A stretch of 64,000 nt of DNA from Tubulanus polymorphus (lineage: Eukaryota; Nemertea; Palaeonemertea; Tubulaniformes; Tubulanidae): contig NC_134032.1 of assembly GCF_964204645.1 (NCBI RefSeq), positions 15,679,775 to 15,743,774 of the forward strand, in the 5' to 3' direction. The position numbers were made by a program, and so were the translations under genes. The notes below the pieces were generated by a model. It saw only the letters and a list, made by a program, of their open reading frames with translations. It did not search any database and was not told the DNA's origin. Below, piece by piece: positions 43,101-53,305 of the stretch; the stretch's first letter is position 1; each line of letters starts with the position of its first letter.

Positions 43101-44658
43101 TACCCAGTTCCACAGTTCAGTTCCACAATTCTGTACCCTGTTCCACAGTTCAGTTCCACAATTCTGTACCCAGTTCCACAGTTCAGTTCCACAATTCTGT
43201 ACCCTGTTCCACAGTTCAGTTCCACAATTCTGTACCCAGTTCCACAGTTCTGTTCCACAATTCTGTACCCTGTTCCACAGTTCAGTTCCACAATTCTGTA
43301 CCCTGTTCCACAGTTCAGTTCCACAATTCTGTACCCAGTTCCACAGTTTACTGATTTGAGTAAAAACCTCAGTTCAAGTTAGAACTAGTTTATGAAGCCG
43401 CCCCTGGGAAGCGGTTTCCAATTTTAATGTTGTTGCACTGTCTGTGTACAGCCTACATCGGCAAGCGAGGGATATATATCAGACGGAGTGATTTGTATGC
43501 AGCGGGTGGCTCCGAATATTAATCTCCCGGGCCGAACTACGCACGCTTTTTCGCTCGTTTTCGATGAATATTAATCCGCCGCGATGGCGGTGCACGCCAG
43601 TCTCTCTCCGCACCGACAAATAGCATGACGTCATTCGCACTAACGTATATAATCTGACGTAAACGTGACGTCACAACAAGACTAAGCAATAGATAAAAGG
43701 CAATTACTTTGGGCGAAGTCGATGAATGAGTCCGGGGATGCTCGCCTGGGAATAGGGCCTATACGCCATGGCCCGGTAAGCCCGCGTCACCCAAGGCTCA
43801 ACATGCATGGACCAGGCCCCAGTCCGCCCCATAAGGCGATAACTATTCCTTTTCCCACACCCTGGCAGCAAACTCCTGCACCGCCCGAGATTTCTAGGGC
43901 GGACTGATTGCCGCTAAGTGGGCATGTGAGGCGGAGAGGGGACGTGGGGCGGAGAGGGGATGTGGGGCGGAGAGGGGAGTGAGATGTGGGGTGGAGAGGG
44001 GATGTGGCATGTGAGGTGGAGAGGGAGAGGGATGTGGGGCGGAGAGGGGATGTGGGGCGGAGAGGGGAGTGAGATGTGGGGCGGAGAGGGGATGTGGGGC
44101 GGAGAGGGGAGTGAGATGTGGGGTGAAGAGGGGATGTGGGACGGAGAGGGGATGTGGCATGTGAGGTGGAGAGGGAGAGGGGATGTGGGGTGGAGAGGGG
44201 AGTGAGATGTGGGGTGAAGAGGGGATGTGGGACGGAGAGGGGATGTGGCATGTGAGGTGGAGAGGGAGAGGGGATGTGGGGTGGAGAGGGGAGTGAGATC
44301 ATCCGGCGATATCGTTGATTATATATACACAATGTTGTTAGATACCAGTAACAACTGAATCCGATAATCCAATCAGCACTCTCGTGCATTCTCGTCGTTC
44401 TCAGGCCAAGTCTCGCGAGATTTCAAATTGGTGATTTTTCAACGCGCGTTACAGCAATTATATCACGTGGTATAAACCCGATAGTAAAACAGGCTCTACG
44501 CGCATGCGCATTGATCGTGATTATTCTTTGACCATTAGCTGTAAGGGGATGTGGGAGGGGCTGTTCGTCCTTGGCTCGGATTGTGGGAAGGGAACCCTTC
44601 AAATCATTAAGTACTCACCGGCTATTTCCTCTTCTGAGAAATTCGGAGTTGTAGCCAT
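34107..44658 (-). CDS. Calmodulin-like four-EF-hand calcium sensor
   Basis: Five phase-consistent coding exons: 44619-44658, 42466-42609, 38662-38755, 36287-36435 and 34107-34135 (stop TAG). Total 456 nt, 151 residues against 149 in calmodulin. The four 12-residue calcium loops are intact: [36 protein letters not shown] and [12 protein letters not shown]. The [18 protein letters not shown] and [15 protein letters not shown] stretches are calmodulin hallmarks, and the tail EFVRMMTGK is placed by the 29-nt last exon. Differences from canonical calmodulin: N-terminus [11 protein letters not shown], an acidic central linker with Cys ([11 protein letters not shown]), and Asn in place of the methylated Lys115 (GENLTD for GEKLTD). 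It is therefore a divergent paralogue, not the ubiquitous calmodulin. An acceptor TTTCAG at 44683-44688 marks an upstream noncoding exon. Introns carry the 39-, 92-, 90- and 69-bp arrays. Confidence 0.93.
34486..34990. mobile_element. Large foldback element, ~230-bp arms
   Basis: The left arm (from about 34486, AATGTCTGTTTCAAATTGAC, then CCTCAGTTGGCCTAGCTC) is mirrored by the right arm ending about 34985 (GAGCTAGGCCAACTGAGG, then AAGTCAGGTTGAAATTT). Central arms match as CTCCATGATTTGAAAGTTTA against AAACTTTCAAATCATGGAG. The outer word is the TAATGTCTATTTCAACTTGAC terminus of the MITE at 14047. It sits in intron 4 of the calmodulin-like gene. No transposase. Confidence 0.8.
34990..35345. repeat. 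~60-70-bp tandem repeat, 5 copies
   Basis: Units contain CTACAGCTGTGAGGGGAGGG, GGTTCATCGAGAACCTATTG and GACTGTTCTACTC. Related words occur in antisense order near 47395-47460. In calmodulin-like intron 4. Confidence 0.85.
35708..36265. repeat. 39-bp minisatellite, CAACTGTGGAACTGG family
   Basis: About 14 copies of CCCACACAACTGTGGAACTG + GGTCCAGAAACTAATTGAA. The array stops about 20 bp from the splice donor of calmodulin-like exon 4 (36287). Confidence 0.95.
36746..36815 (+). repeat. tRNA-like SINE head or tRNA pseudogene
   Basis: TATAGTCTAGTGGTGAGCG (A box) and CACAGGTTCGAAGTC (B box with one mismatch) at near-tRNA spacing, but the acceptor stem does not close. In intron 3 of the calmodulin-like gene. 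Confidence 0.45.
37705..38612. repeat. 92-bp tandem array 1
   Basis: About ten copies of a 92-bp unit with TGAGTAAGAGTTTGTGAAAT, ACAGTAGACTCTGTCTCTTA, CTGCGGTAAAGTTGAGACCG and ACCCCGAGTTGGTGTCAAAT. It ends 50 bp from the 3' end of calmodulin-like exon 3 (38662). A second array of the same unit is at 55555-55978, and a lone ACAGTAGACTC word is at 11182. Confidence 0.95.
39506..39960. repeat. 90-bp tandem repeat, 5 copies
   Basis: Units contain GACTCAAAAATAGAGATGAC, TTCAGTAATGTGACGACTTT, CCAAATGATGACTTACACTT and AGTAAATTGAATTAGAAAT. In intron 2 of the calmodulin-like gene. Confidence 0.92.
40435..40920. mobile_element. Tandem pair of CTGACGA...GAAACG elements
   Basis: Two direct copies of about 240 bp, each with GGATAATAAGATAAAA, an AT-rich stretch, CGACGTTTCGATCTCA (or CGACGTTTGGATCTCA), the antisense core TCGTCAGGTGTGAG (or TCGACAGGTGTGAGA) and GAGTAAGTAAGTAATTAGTG with GGCAAGGCCTCCT. 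The minus-strand core is CTGACGA-T-GATATC...GAGATCGAAACG. Same family as 3986-4266 but arranged head to tail. Confidence 0.6.
41511..42278. repeat. 69-bp tandem array 2, hammerhead-like core
   Basis: Eleven copies at exactly 69-bp spacing of the unit described for the 31.1-kb array, much more homogeneous (mainly AAAGTC versus TTAGTC and TATAGTC variants, one GTCGCAACG). It ends at CTCAAGGAAACATTTC, the same end as array 1, after which the flanks differ. Located in intron 2 of the calmodulin-like gene, 190 bp from exon 2. Confidence 0.95.
42965..43352. repeat. 33-bp minisatellite, GTTCCACAGTT family
   Basis: About 11 copies of TTCCACAGTTCAGTTCCACA+ATTCTGTACCCAG in intron 1 of the calmodulin-like gene. 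It shares GTTCCACAGTT with the arrays at 19.8, 35.7 and 51.0 kb, in the opposite sense. Confidence 0.93.
43925..44300. repeat. G-rich minisatellite
   Basis: Units of GATGTGGGGCGGAGAGGGG with insertions of CATGTGAGGTGGAGAGGGA. In intron 1 of the calmodulin-like gene. Spurious Pro/Ser/His-rich frames run on the minus strand. Confidence 0.92.
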
Positions 44659-44682
44659 CGTTTGGTCATTGCGTCGATTACT
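44659..44682 (-). promoter_or_regulatory. 5' leader with overlapping upstream ORF, calmodulin-like gene
   Basis: The leader segment after the acceptor TTTCAG contains an ATG (44669) 11 nt upstream of the main ATG in another frame. It opens a 15-codon ORF that ends with TAG inside coding exon 1, so it overlaps the main start. Overlapping upstream ORFs usually reduce initiation at the main ATG; this is inference from sequence only. Confidence 0.4.
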
Positions 44683-44979
44683 CTGAAATATATAGAAAGA
44701 TGTTTCGTGTTAAATCATCAGTGTTTGTCTCGCAGTGGCAAGCGAGGAACCGCTAGGGCGGCGCTAGTGTCGTTTTTATGGCGTGAATGGCTTCGATGAA
44801 TCATGATTTTTATGTGAAATCGCGGGTTATAATTTCTCAAGGTCAGTTAGCAGCGCGGCAGTGTAGTTGCAGCTGTATAACGAGACCGAAAACGGCAATG
44901 AGTAATGGCACCACGCGTCGCTCCATCTCGATCGGGGCTGCTGTAAACAGCGCCGATCTCTTACAAACTACTGCTGCTG

Positions 44980-45030
44980 CTGCTACCGAGCAGATACAGA
45001 GACAGTGAATGCATTCTCCTCTCCCTCTCA

Positions 45031-45071
<41 letters not shown>

Positions 45072-45185
45072 TGTCTGTCTGTCCCTGTCCCTGTCCCTCT
45101 GTCCATATCCATGTCCCTCTATCCGTGTCCATGTCCCTCAGTCCGTGTCCCTGTCCGTATCCCTGTTCCTATGTCCCTCTCTGTC
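44980..45185. repeat. (CT)n and GTCCCT repeats
   Basis: A pure (CT)n tract at about 45035-45070 followed by imperfect GTCCCT/GTCCAT hexamers. Upstream of the calmodulin-like gene. No coding feature. Confidence 0.9.
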
Positions 45186-45329
45186 TGTTACTGGCTTACT
45201 AATGTAATGATTGCTGGTTACTTTGGTGTCTATCGGGGTTAACTCTATCTATTTAAACTGGATCAAAGTTAATCAACTAACTTTCTAGAAACTAGTGTTT
45301 AATACGTCCATGCTCTGACCAACACTGTT

Positions 45330-45430
45330 GGGAACCTACAGCGACTGTACCATCCTCGCTTGCCAGGGTTTGTTTGCCTCCCGCCGAAGATCACGCCGAC
45401 ACAAACTCTGGCCGCAAACCCCAAACCCTC
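45330..45430. repeat. Dispersed CCTCGCTTGCCAGGG element
   Basis: ACCATCCTCGCTTGCCAGGG, then CCCGCCGAAGATCACGCC, then CTGGCCGCAAACCCC. Homologous copies at 9610-9695 and 47118-47200. The word TCCTCGCTTGCCA also recurs alone near 32997, 41038 and 46730-46765. A short interspersed repeat of unknown origin. Confidence 0.65.
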
Positions 45431-45930
45431 CAGTGATTTATTACATTGCTGAAGATTTCTTTAGAGCGCAGGTTTCTGTATCCATGGTCCTCCATCCTCC
45501 CTTCGGTCTCCCAGCTCGTAGTCACGTCTGAAGCTAGAAAAAACCTCCGAACTGAATAAGTGACGAACCGCAATTGGGCCATCCCGAAATGAAGTTATGT
45601 TAAAGAAGACTTCCGTAACGCAAACAGGCCCCGCTTTCAAATCGAAGGTGACATTATAGTCTAGGGTAGAACCGTTGACTTTTAGGGGACCCCAGGGCCC
45701 CTGCTCCCTGTTCCTCGACCCAGGGCCCCTGTTCCTTGTCTCTGATCAATCCGTACATTGCTGTAACTGTAGCTTTGCGCGGCAGCCTCACTCTCGCCTG
45801 CCACAGCTAGCTCATCGTTTGCGCATTTACATATGAATCGACTCGACGCCAGACGGACATGCTGCTGAGTTATGAATTCAGACATGTTTTGTGATCATCC
45901 TTCTCTTCGAACTAACGGCTTTTTTGAATA

Positions 45931-45931
<1 letters not shown>

Positions 45932-45968
<37 letters not shown>
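45932..45968. repeat. (CA)n microsatellite
   Basis: About 17 uninterrupted CA dinucleotides. Confidence 0.97.
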
Positions 45969-45969
<1 letters not shown>

Positions 45970-47690
45970 CTGCAGACGGCGTCCATTAGAGATTATACCG
46001 TACACACTAATGTAATATGCAATAGAACTTTAAAGCGAGTGTGTGTCATATGATTATAGAATAAATTTATACACATTTATGGAACAGCCAGGGCTTAATA
46101 ATAATATGTGTAGCGCGCTCATGAAGGCTTCAGCTCGCTCCACACAGTGGTAAACTCATACCCTATACGACTCGCCAGACCTGGCTGCAGGTGATCGAGT
46201 TAGGAACTCAGACCCACACTAGCCCGTTTCACATTGCGCACAGTCCGGGCCGGACTGGTGATCCTCGCTTATGCATCTTCATCCGTCAAGGGATTCGAAC
46301 CCACTCTGCTAAAGCCGTTCTCCGAACCCCTCGACCTCACGAGTCGTTGGAGTCGTTACTAGCCGACCAAAATCAGGTCGGGCCAATCACAGCGCTTGTT
46401 ACAAACGACATTAGGCCTCTATGGAATTTCCCGTTAAATGGACCAATCAGCGAACACGTAGCGAATGCGGAAGTATTGTCGCGTGTTGATATATGACGTC
46501 ATGCGCAACAGCGCCAGTAATGGAATCACGCGAGGATGTCGCTAATGGGAAGCCGAAAATCATTTATCCCGCCAGATGGCGCTTCAAACAGTCGGTCATA
46601 CCTTGTAAAGATTTGTTCATTTTTCAAAGAACTTTGAACTGAATTGAAAAGAAGCTCATTCAACTTTGACTGAAATGTAGTGAGAAATTGAACGCGGGCG
46701 ACCGAATTACTACTTGCGAACCTAGCGGATCCTCGCTTGCCATAAGAGGAATCCTCGCTTGCCACAGTGGCGTTGCGAGTTCCCCATCGGACGCCGCGCC
46801 ATATATGTATACGTCGCCGTCGTCGTTCATTTTACGAGGCATCACATTGTTCTAAATGGACCGACATAAATGAGGCGATGCAAACAGGAATATTGGAAAA
46901 ACAATTTACCCAAGAATATAACGGGAATCGGGATTCGGGTGGAGATAATGCCGCCGCTGCTGCTGCCGCCGCTACTGCTGCTGCTGCTGCTGCTGCTGCC
47001 GCTCCTGCTATACCGGGTGTACTCAGCATGCGAAAAACTCTTTTTAAAAGACAGCAATATATACTAGTTGTATACAATTCATCAATATACTAAGCAGCGG
47101 TCAGTGGTTTTAGAGCCCGGATCATCCTCGCTTGCCAGGGTTTGATTGCTTCCCGCCGAAGCTCACGCCAACATAAACCCTGGCTGCAAACCCTCCATAA
47201 GTCTTATACATTGTCCAAAATGTCTTGGGCAGACAGGTTGCCGCAAAGCGACTACCAGTCCAAGCAACAAGCCAATCAGATGCGTTGTCTTTCGTCGGCA
47301 GATTTGTTACGCATCTGATAGGCTAGATATATAGACTGGCGGACGCTCAACGGCAACCTGTCCACCCAAGAATAGAACAGTCACAATGGGTTCTGGGTGA
47401 ACCCACTCCCCTCACAGCTGTAGCGGTAGAGCAGGGAGCAGAACAGACGCATTAGGTCCTAAAACGTGATTTTTGATTGGCTAATAATGACATCATCTAA
47501 GGCCAAATTCGGTTTTCGTGGTCGGAACTATTAATCGAATGCGCTCAATTTCCGAACTATTTTCGGAATATAGAATAGTTCCGGCGACTAACTGAAATTC
47601 GGCGGTTTCACTTAATCCTGACTTAGAGGTAACCGAATTTGACCCAAGCTGCGCGTGCACCCGGTTAGTTTGGCTGGGTTTCGTACCGTG
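45969..47690. other. Intergenic, no gene seen
   Basis: Contains a box B-like word (GGATTCGAACCCAC) near 46293, two TCCTCGCTTGCCA words (46730-46765), a CTG/GCC trinucleotide tract (46950-47010) and the 47118-47200 dispersed repeat. No splice-flanked exon with recognisable family features. Confidence 0.45.
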
Positions 47691-47699
47691 GTTGAGGTT

Positions 47700-48055
47700 A
47701 GCGATGCCATCAGGTTCGAATCCCTGCCGAGGGAGGAACGTGGCAGAGTCTCATGGTTATCAGGTTCGAATCCCCGCCGAGGGAGGAACGTGGCAGAGTC
47801 TCACGATGTAATCCGGTTCGAATCCCTGTCGAGGGAGGAACGTGGCAGAGTCTCACGATGTAATCCGGTTCGAATCCCTGTCGAGGGAGGAACGCGGCAG
47901 AGTTTCACGATGTCATCAGGTTCGAATCCCCGCCGAGGGAGGAACGTGGCAGAGTCTCACGATGTCATCAGGTTCGAATCCCTGCCGAGGGAGGAACGTG
48001 GCAGAGTCTCACGATGTCATCAGGTTCGAATCCCTGCCGAGGGAGGATTAGGGAA
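47700..48055. repeat. 52-bp tandem array derived from a tRNA-type SINE
   Basis: Seven copies of GGTTCGAATCCCTGCCGAGG + GAGGAACGTGGCAGAGTCTC + ACGATGTCATCA. Each unit carries a perfect Pol III B box (GGTTCGAATCC). The stretch GGCAGAGTCTCACGATGTCA before it matches the SINE at 28990-29095 (GACAGAGTCTCGCGATGCCA). A plus-strand frame of 189 codons is spurious. Confidence 0.9.
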
Positions 48056-49305
48056 GCATTGGTCGGGGAGAATTCGAGGCTTTCATCCCCCGAACGCATT
48101 GACACTTAAACGCGGCAGTGTAATACACGGATGGCATATGCCATCAGTAGAGCCTACGCGTACGGCACCAGAGACGTTGGCACATACAGGCAACGAACAA
48201 GCAGGCGGTATCGAGTCTGGCTGATAATGGGCAGGAAATCACTAAGTCATTAACATTGCATATTTAATTCGACAATTCAGAGCAGAATCGTCGAAAACCA
48301 TTTAAATTATGCAACGAACGTTCTATATCATGTGTGTGTTCCGTGTAGATAGATACATGCACCGCGGCCGCGCCGGATCGCGCACTGCAGTACACACACA
48401 ATAATATCGATTTTACTAACGCACACTACGGCGCAGACGCCTCTTCGCGCGACCGACCGAGTCGAAGACCCGGATTCGACATGCTTGATTTGAATATTCA
48501 AATTAGGGGGCGCCAGGGACGAGAAACGGAGTATAACCTTGAGCGCAAGTGACCGGCTGCAGAGGCGTTCTATACTTACGAAACTGAATCTTTGTAAATC
48601 AAAGTAACGCAATAAAATTCGCAATAAACGATTCGTGGAATTTCGAATCCGTTCTGTTTCCGACGTGGAATCGGATTTAGCTAAACCCAATCAGATTTCG
48701 TCAAAATAAGCCTCTAATTTACGGCCATCTTGGATTTTTAGGGTTGTTGCAAGACATATATAGGCAAATGCTCTAATCCGGTGAAATCCAACATGGCCCC
48801 CTAAATAGGAAAAAGTATTTCTAGAAGACTTGACTTGTTGGATTAATCAGCATCTTACGACGACCGAGTTTTACTGTTTTACAGTTTTGAGTTTTACAAA
48901 GCTCGACGGTTATTGGTTGGAATTTGAATCTTGAATTAACTGACTTAAACCGTCGAACCAAACCGGAGACTGTGGAGGAACTGATTCGAACCAAACCGGA
49001 GACTGTGGAGGAACTGATATGAATGAATTAGAGTCAACTCCGAGTTGAAATTAGTAGTTACTTTAAAACTCTATAGATGGCAAATCTCACAACTGAGTTA
49101 CTGTAGAATTTAGGAACTGGATCGTGAAACATTCTCTAACGCCATCGTGTGCCTATAACAAATAGTTTGTTTGAAGCCGGATTCTTTTTCCCGATTAAAC
49201 CATCGATCATAATCGATCAGTCGTTCTGCGGTGCAGTGCGGTGCTGTGCGGTGCGGTGCGGTGTTGACCGTTAGGATTCAAAACCCTCCCCAATGATAGA
49301 GACTA

Positions 49306-49500
49306 GTAGAATCTTTCCCTGCCTCCCTCCCTCCCACTATCCCTTCTCCCTCTCCATCTCTTTCCTCTCTCCCCCTTCCTCTCTCTCCCTCGCACGATCT
49401 CGCTCTCTCTCCACCTCCCTCCCTCCCGCTCCCCCTCTCTCTCCCTCTCTCCCTCCCGCTCCCCCTCTCTCTCCCTCTCTCCCTCCCTCTCTCTCGGCCG
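49306..49500. repeat. CCCTCTCT-type pyrimidine tract
   Basis: Imperfect (CCCTCTCTCT)n with CCTCCCGCTCCCCCTCTCTC blocks. A (GCGGTGC)n-like stretch at 49220-49262 precedes it. Confidence 0.92.
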
Positions 49501-49540
49501 GCGGCGAATCCAACATAATATAAACATACATCCAACTCAC

Positions 49541-49620
49541 TCCCAAACGATTCTTGTAATTGCATTAGACGCGCCCGCAAACGAATTTTCTTCACCCCTT
49601 GAGAGAAATCGAGTGACTGC
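49541..49620 (-). CDS. Candidate internal exon, unknown gene
   Basis: The segment is bounded by TTTAAG at the 5' side and by a strong donor GGGA|GTGAGT. It encodes, in the only open phase, QSLDFSQGVKKIRLRARL then MQLQESFG, a basic helix-like stretch that looks protein-like. A possible partner donor is at 48581 (CAGTTTC|GTAAGTATAG), but the phase and acceptor are unclear. I do not recognise the family, and a single exon cannot be confirmed by eye. Confidence 0.25.
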
Positions 49621-49904
49621 CTTAAAGAATTAATTTATCGTTTGTAGCTGTGTTTCTATTATATCAATAAGCTTCCCTCCTCTGGGTGTATTGCCCTAAT
49701 CGCGCCGTATATACAGCATTGGCTAAAGCATTTATGGACGTCCGTTATATCCATGTACGCGTGTCCCTTAACGATCTCCTCAGTCTATACATTGTGGTCA
49801 TACAACAAAATATCTAATCTTCAATATATTTTTTTGTATCATCCAAAAATCAAAGAATTTTATGAAGTAATGATAAGAGAGCAACAATAATTACTTGAAG
49901 TTTG

Positions 49905-50415
49905 AATACCACGGTACAGGGGTCAGTTACTGAAAGGCTTTCAATACCACGGTACAGGGGTCAGTTACTGAAAGGCTCTCAATACCACGGTACAGGGGTC
50001 AGTTACTGAAAGGCTCTCAATACCACGGTACAGGGGTCAGTTACTGAAAGGCTCTCAATACCACGGTACAGGGGTCAGTTACTGAAAGGCTATCAATACC
50101 ATGGTGCAGGGGTCAGTTACTGAAAGGCAATAGTTTGAATACCACGGTACAGGGGTCAGTTACTAAAAGGCTCTCAATATCACGGTACAGGGGTCAGTTA
50201 CTGAAAGGCTCTCAATACCACGGTACAGGGGTCAGTTACTGATAGGCTATAGTTTGAATACCACGGTACAGGGGTCAGTTACTAAAAGGCTCTCAATATC
50301 ACGGTACAGGGGTCAGTTACTGAAAGGCTATCAATATCACGGTACAGGGGTCAGTTACTGAAAGGCTTTAGTTTGAATACCACGGTACAGGGGTCAGTTA
50401 CTGAAAGGCTATATA
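49905..50415. repeat. 38-bp minisatellite
   Basis: About 13 copies of TCAATACCACGGTACAGGGG + TCAGTTACTGAAAGGCTC. Some copies carry a TAGTTTGAA insertion, so a second unit form exists. Confidence 0.95.
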
Positions 50416-51004
50416 TCTGACGTGGTAAACATTATGAAAATATGAAAATGATTAAAATGCTAATAGTTTAACAGTTTTAATCGGAACCAAATTATTCAAA
50501 CAGCTGGCGTTATGGCAACAATTAAAATGATTTAGATGAAAGCGGCGGTTTCGATAATACCATATTCGTTGTAACAGTGTGTTACGTATAGGAGTTCTCG
50601 GTTCTGGTAATACTAGTCGAAATAGCGCAAAAAAATACCACAATCTGAATTCCCGATCAACCGAACAATTCAATCACGTGACATTTGCGCCTATACGAAG
50701 TTCAAGGTCACGAGGGGACTAGCCGGAAGCGGATATGTGTGCGTATTGATTATTGTGCTAACGAATTCGCAAAATCGACTATAAAAACTATTATTAAAGT
50801 TGTGATACTGTGGCTATAAGCGTTAGAATCGATCCACTTTACTCAAGTATATAGACATCTGTTTAATATGTATATACAAGCTATGAATTGATGGAGGCAC
50901 TGCAGATCGATATTACAGTAAATCTAACAGTTGACTAAGCATATTGCGCCATGTTCAACAACGCGATAGTCCGCCCCCTAAATCCTGGTCCACCCGTTAA
51001 CCCG
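50416..51004. other. Intergenic, no gene seen
   Basis: AT-rich sequence without a recognisable exon or RNA gene. Confidence 0.4.
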
Positions 51005-51600
51005 TCTCCCAGTTGTGAGTAAGAGTTGACTCGGAACTCAGCATCCAGTTCCAAACAGTTGTGAGTTAGAGTTGACTCAGAACTCAGCATCCTGGGTCCG
51101 AGTTCCACAGTTCCGAGTTAAGTTTTGACTCAGAGTTAACTCATCGAAAATGAACTAACTTTAACTCAGAGTTAACTCTAACTCACAACTGTGGAACTGG
51201 ATCCTGTTGAACTCAGGATCCAGTTCCAAATTTGTGAGTTAAAGTTAACTCTGAACTCAGGATCCAGTTCCAAATTTGTGAGTTAAAGTTATCTCTGAAC
51301 TCAGGATCCAGTTCTACAGTTGTGAGTTAGAGTTAACTCTTGAGTCAAATCCGTAACTCACAGGTGAGACTGGATCCTGAGTTCAGAGTTCACTCTTACT
51401 CACAACTGTGGAACTGGATCCTGAGTTCAGAGTTCACTCTAACTCACAGGTGAGACTGGATCCTGAGTTCAGAGTTCACTCTTACTCACAACTGTGAAAC
51501 TGGATCCTGAGTTCAGAGTTCACTCTAACTCACAACTGGATCCTGAGTTAAGAGTTCACTCTTACTCACAACTGTGGAACTGGATCCTGGATACCTTGGT
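51005..51600. repeat. Mixed-orientation CAACTGTGGAACTGGATCC repeats
   Basis: Degenerate units of the 19.8-kb family. The first half is mostly antisense (AACTCAGGATCCAGTTCCA) and the second half sense (ACTGTGGAACTGGATCCTGA), so the array is an inverted pair around about 51180. Confidence 0.88.
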
Positions 51601-53069
51601 AAAATCCAACTAATCAAACCCTTTAGTTTTCATTTCTGGTGTCTTATCACTATAGTTAGTCCACACTATAGTGAATCATAGCGAAAGTATAGAATCATAC
51701 AGACACGGACCCTAATCTAGACCAATCAACACCAATTTTTAGGTTAAAGTAAAAAAGAAATTGTGTCAGATATAACGAATAAATAAAAATGTATCTATAC
51801 GCATATTATCAATAATTACGGGTCGTATTTAATAGCGCACAAACCTAGATATACGTACCTACGTACCCCAGCCCCTAAACATCTAATATATGAGATATAT
51901 ATCGAGATAGATATTCATATAATCTATGTACTATATATAGACATGAAATACAATAATCAATTATTTATACTCACCATTTTTATTGATTTATTCGCCTAAA
52001 TAATGTAAATATGTACATATATATATGTATGTATCATGAAGAATGGTAATACTGATGCTATGTCGTCTGTCAAACTATGTGTTTATATCTGAAGTATATA
52101 TATATATATGTATATATATGTATATATTCCCGGTATTGACGATAATCCAAAGACCGAATCACTCCTGTAAATGTACACCCGATCAACACCGACTCGATGT
52201 GTCACTCCGCACTGCTGCTGCTGCTGCTGCTGATGCTGATGATGCTGGTGCTGGTGCTTCTGCGTGTCTCCGATATCGCCGAAGAGTCGTGTTGCGTGGG
52301 TATCGTATTTTAAACCGGTCGGTATTCGAACTGACAACAAACAGTCGTAACAGAGACGAATTTAACACCCGGCGGTGTTGTGTGTGATGGCGTCCAGCGC
52401 AAAATGCTCCCGGTGAATTTTAAGCAGGACCTCAGAGTCGTTGACAAGTTCTCTCCCTCACACTCACTCTCTCTCTCTCTCTCTTCTCTCTCGGCGCCCG
52501 TCGTCACCAGTCTCTCACTCACCCGTACACAGTAAAGTACAGTCGAGTCGGATCACTCTCTCAGATTCTCGGGGATTAATACGCGTGGCGGCGGAGGCTG
52601 TTTGTGATGATTACGCCTTGAATCCTAACTGAAAATAGTACCTATTTGGACTAGATTCTGTTTCCAGATTAGAATCGATAAAAATTTGCATATAACGTTT
52701 TGAATCAGGGTAAAAGCTGCCTGAGCTTTATCGGGGGAGGGGGTGAGGGGGAGGGGGTGAGGGGATGTAGGGGGTGTTGAATGTCTTCGTTTTCTGTGAG
52801 TAATGTATTGCATCGCTTGGTTACCGGGGAGACGGCCGTGCGTTCTGTCACCAGCAGTAGCAGCAGCAGCAGCAGCAGTATCCACAGTACCAGTGGTTGC
52901 AGCAGCATTGTCATCATCAGTATACCGGGGAATCGGATTATTGATTGTTTGATGAGCAGGCGGTCGGTGGAGGCGGCGGGTGGAGGCGGAGGAGGAGCAG
53001 GAGGAGGAGAATGTGGCCGGTGGATTTTTTGATCCCCTGGATGCGGTGAATAAAGTGTTTCACTTTCTG
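51601..53069. other. Intergenic, simple repeats
   Basis: (TA)n-like tracts at 52015-52130, a CTG/GATGCTG tract at 52212-52258, CT-rich stretches near 52460-52490, a G-rich stretch at 52735-52775 and AGC repeats at 52855-52880. Open frames over these are low-complexity. A cryptic promoter or first exon cannot be excluded near 52300-52560. Confidence 0.45.
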
Positions 53070-53305
53070 GAGATTTCAGCAGATCGAGGCAGGATTCCGG
53101 CAGACCGAGGCAGGGTTCCGGCAGACCGAGGCAGGATTCCGGCAGACCGAGGCAGGATTCTGGCAGACCGAGGCAGGATTCCGGCAGACCGAGGCAGGAT
53201 TCTAGCAGACCGAGGCAGGATTCCGGCAGACCGAGGCAGGATTCCGGCAGACTGAGGCAGGAGTCCGGCAGACTGAGGCAGGATTCCGGCAGACTGAGAC
53301 CATGA
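53070..53305. repeat. 21-bp minisatellite
   Basis: Eleven copies of CAGACCGAGGCAGGATTCCG+G. Unit length divisible by three, so both strands have spurious frames (ADRGRIP and LPESCLG repeats). Confidence 0.95.

Noticed and set aside
43894-44389. Pro/Ser/His-rich minus-strand frames
   Set aside because: Low-complexity translation of a G-rich minisatellite in a calmodulin-like intron.
47655-48224. 189-codon plus-strand frame
   Set aside because: Covers the 52-bp SINE-derived array; peptide repeats mirror the DNA repeat.
48328-48690. 120-codon minus-strand frame with a strong internal donor at 48581
   Set aside because: The donor GTAAGTATAG is convincing, but I could not find a matching acceptor and phase or any family similarity, so not called as a gene.
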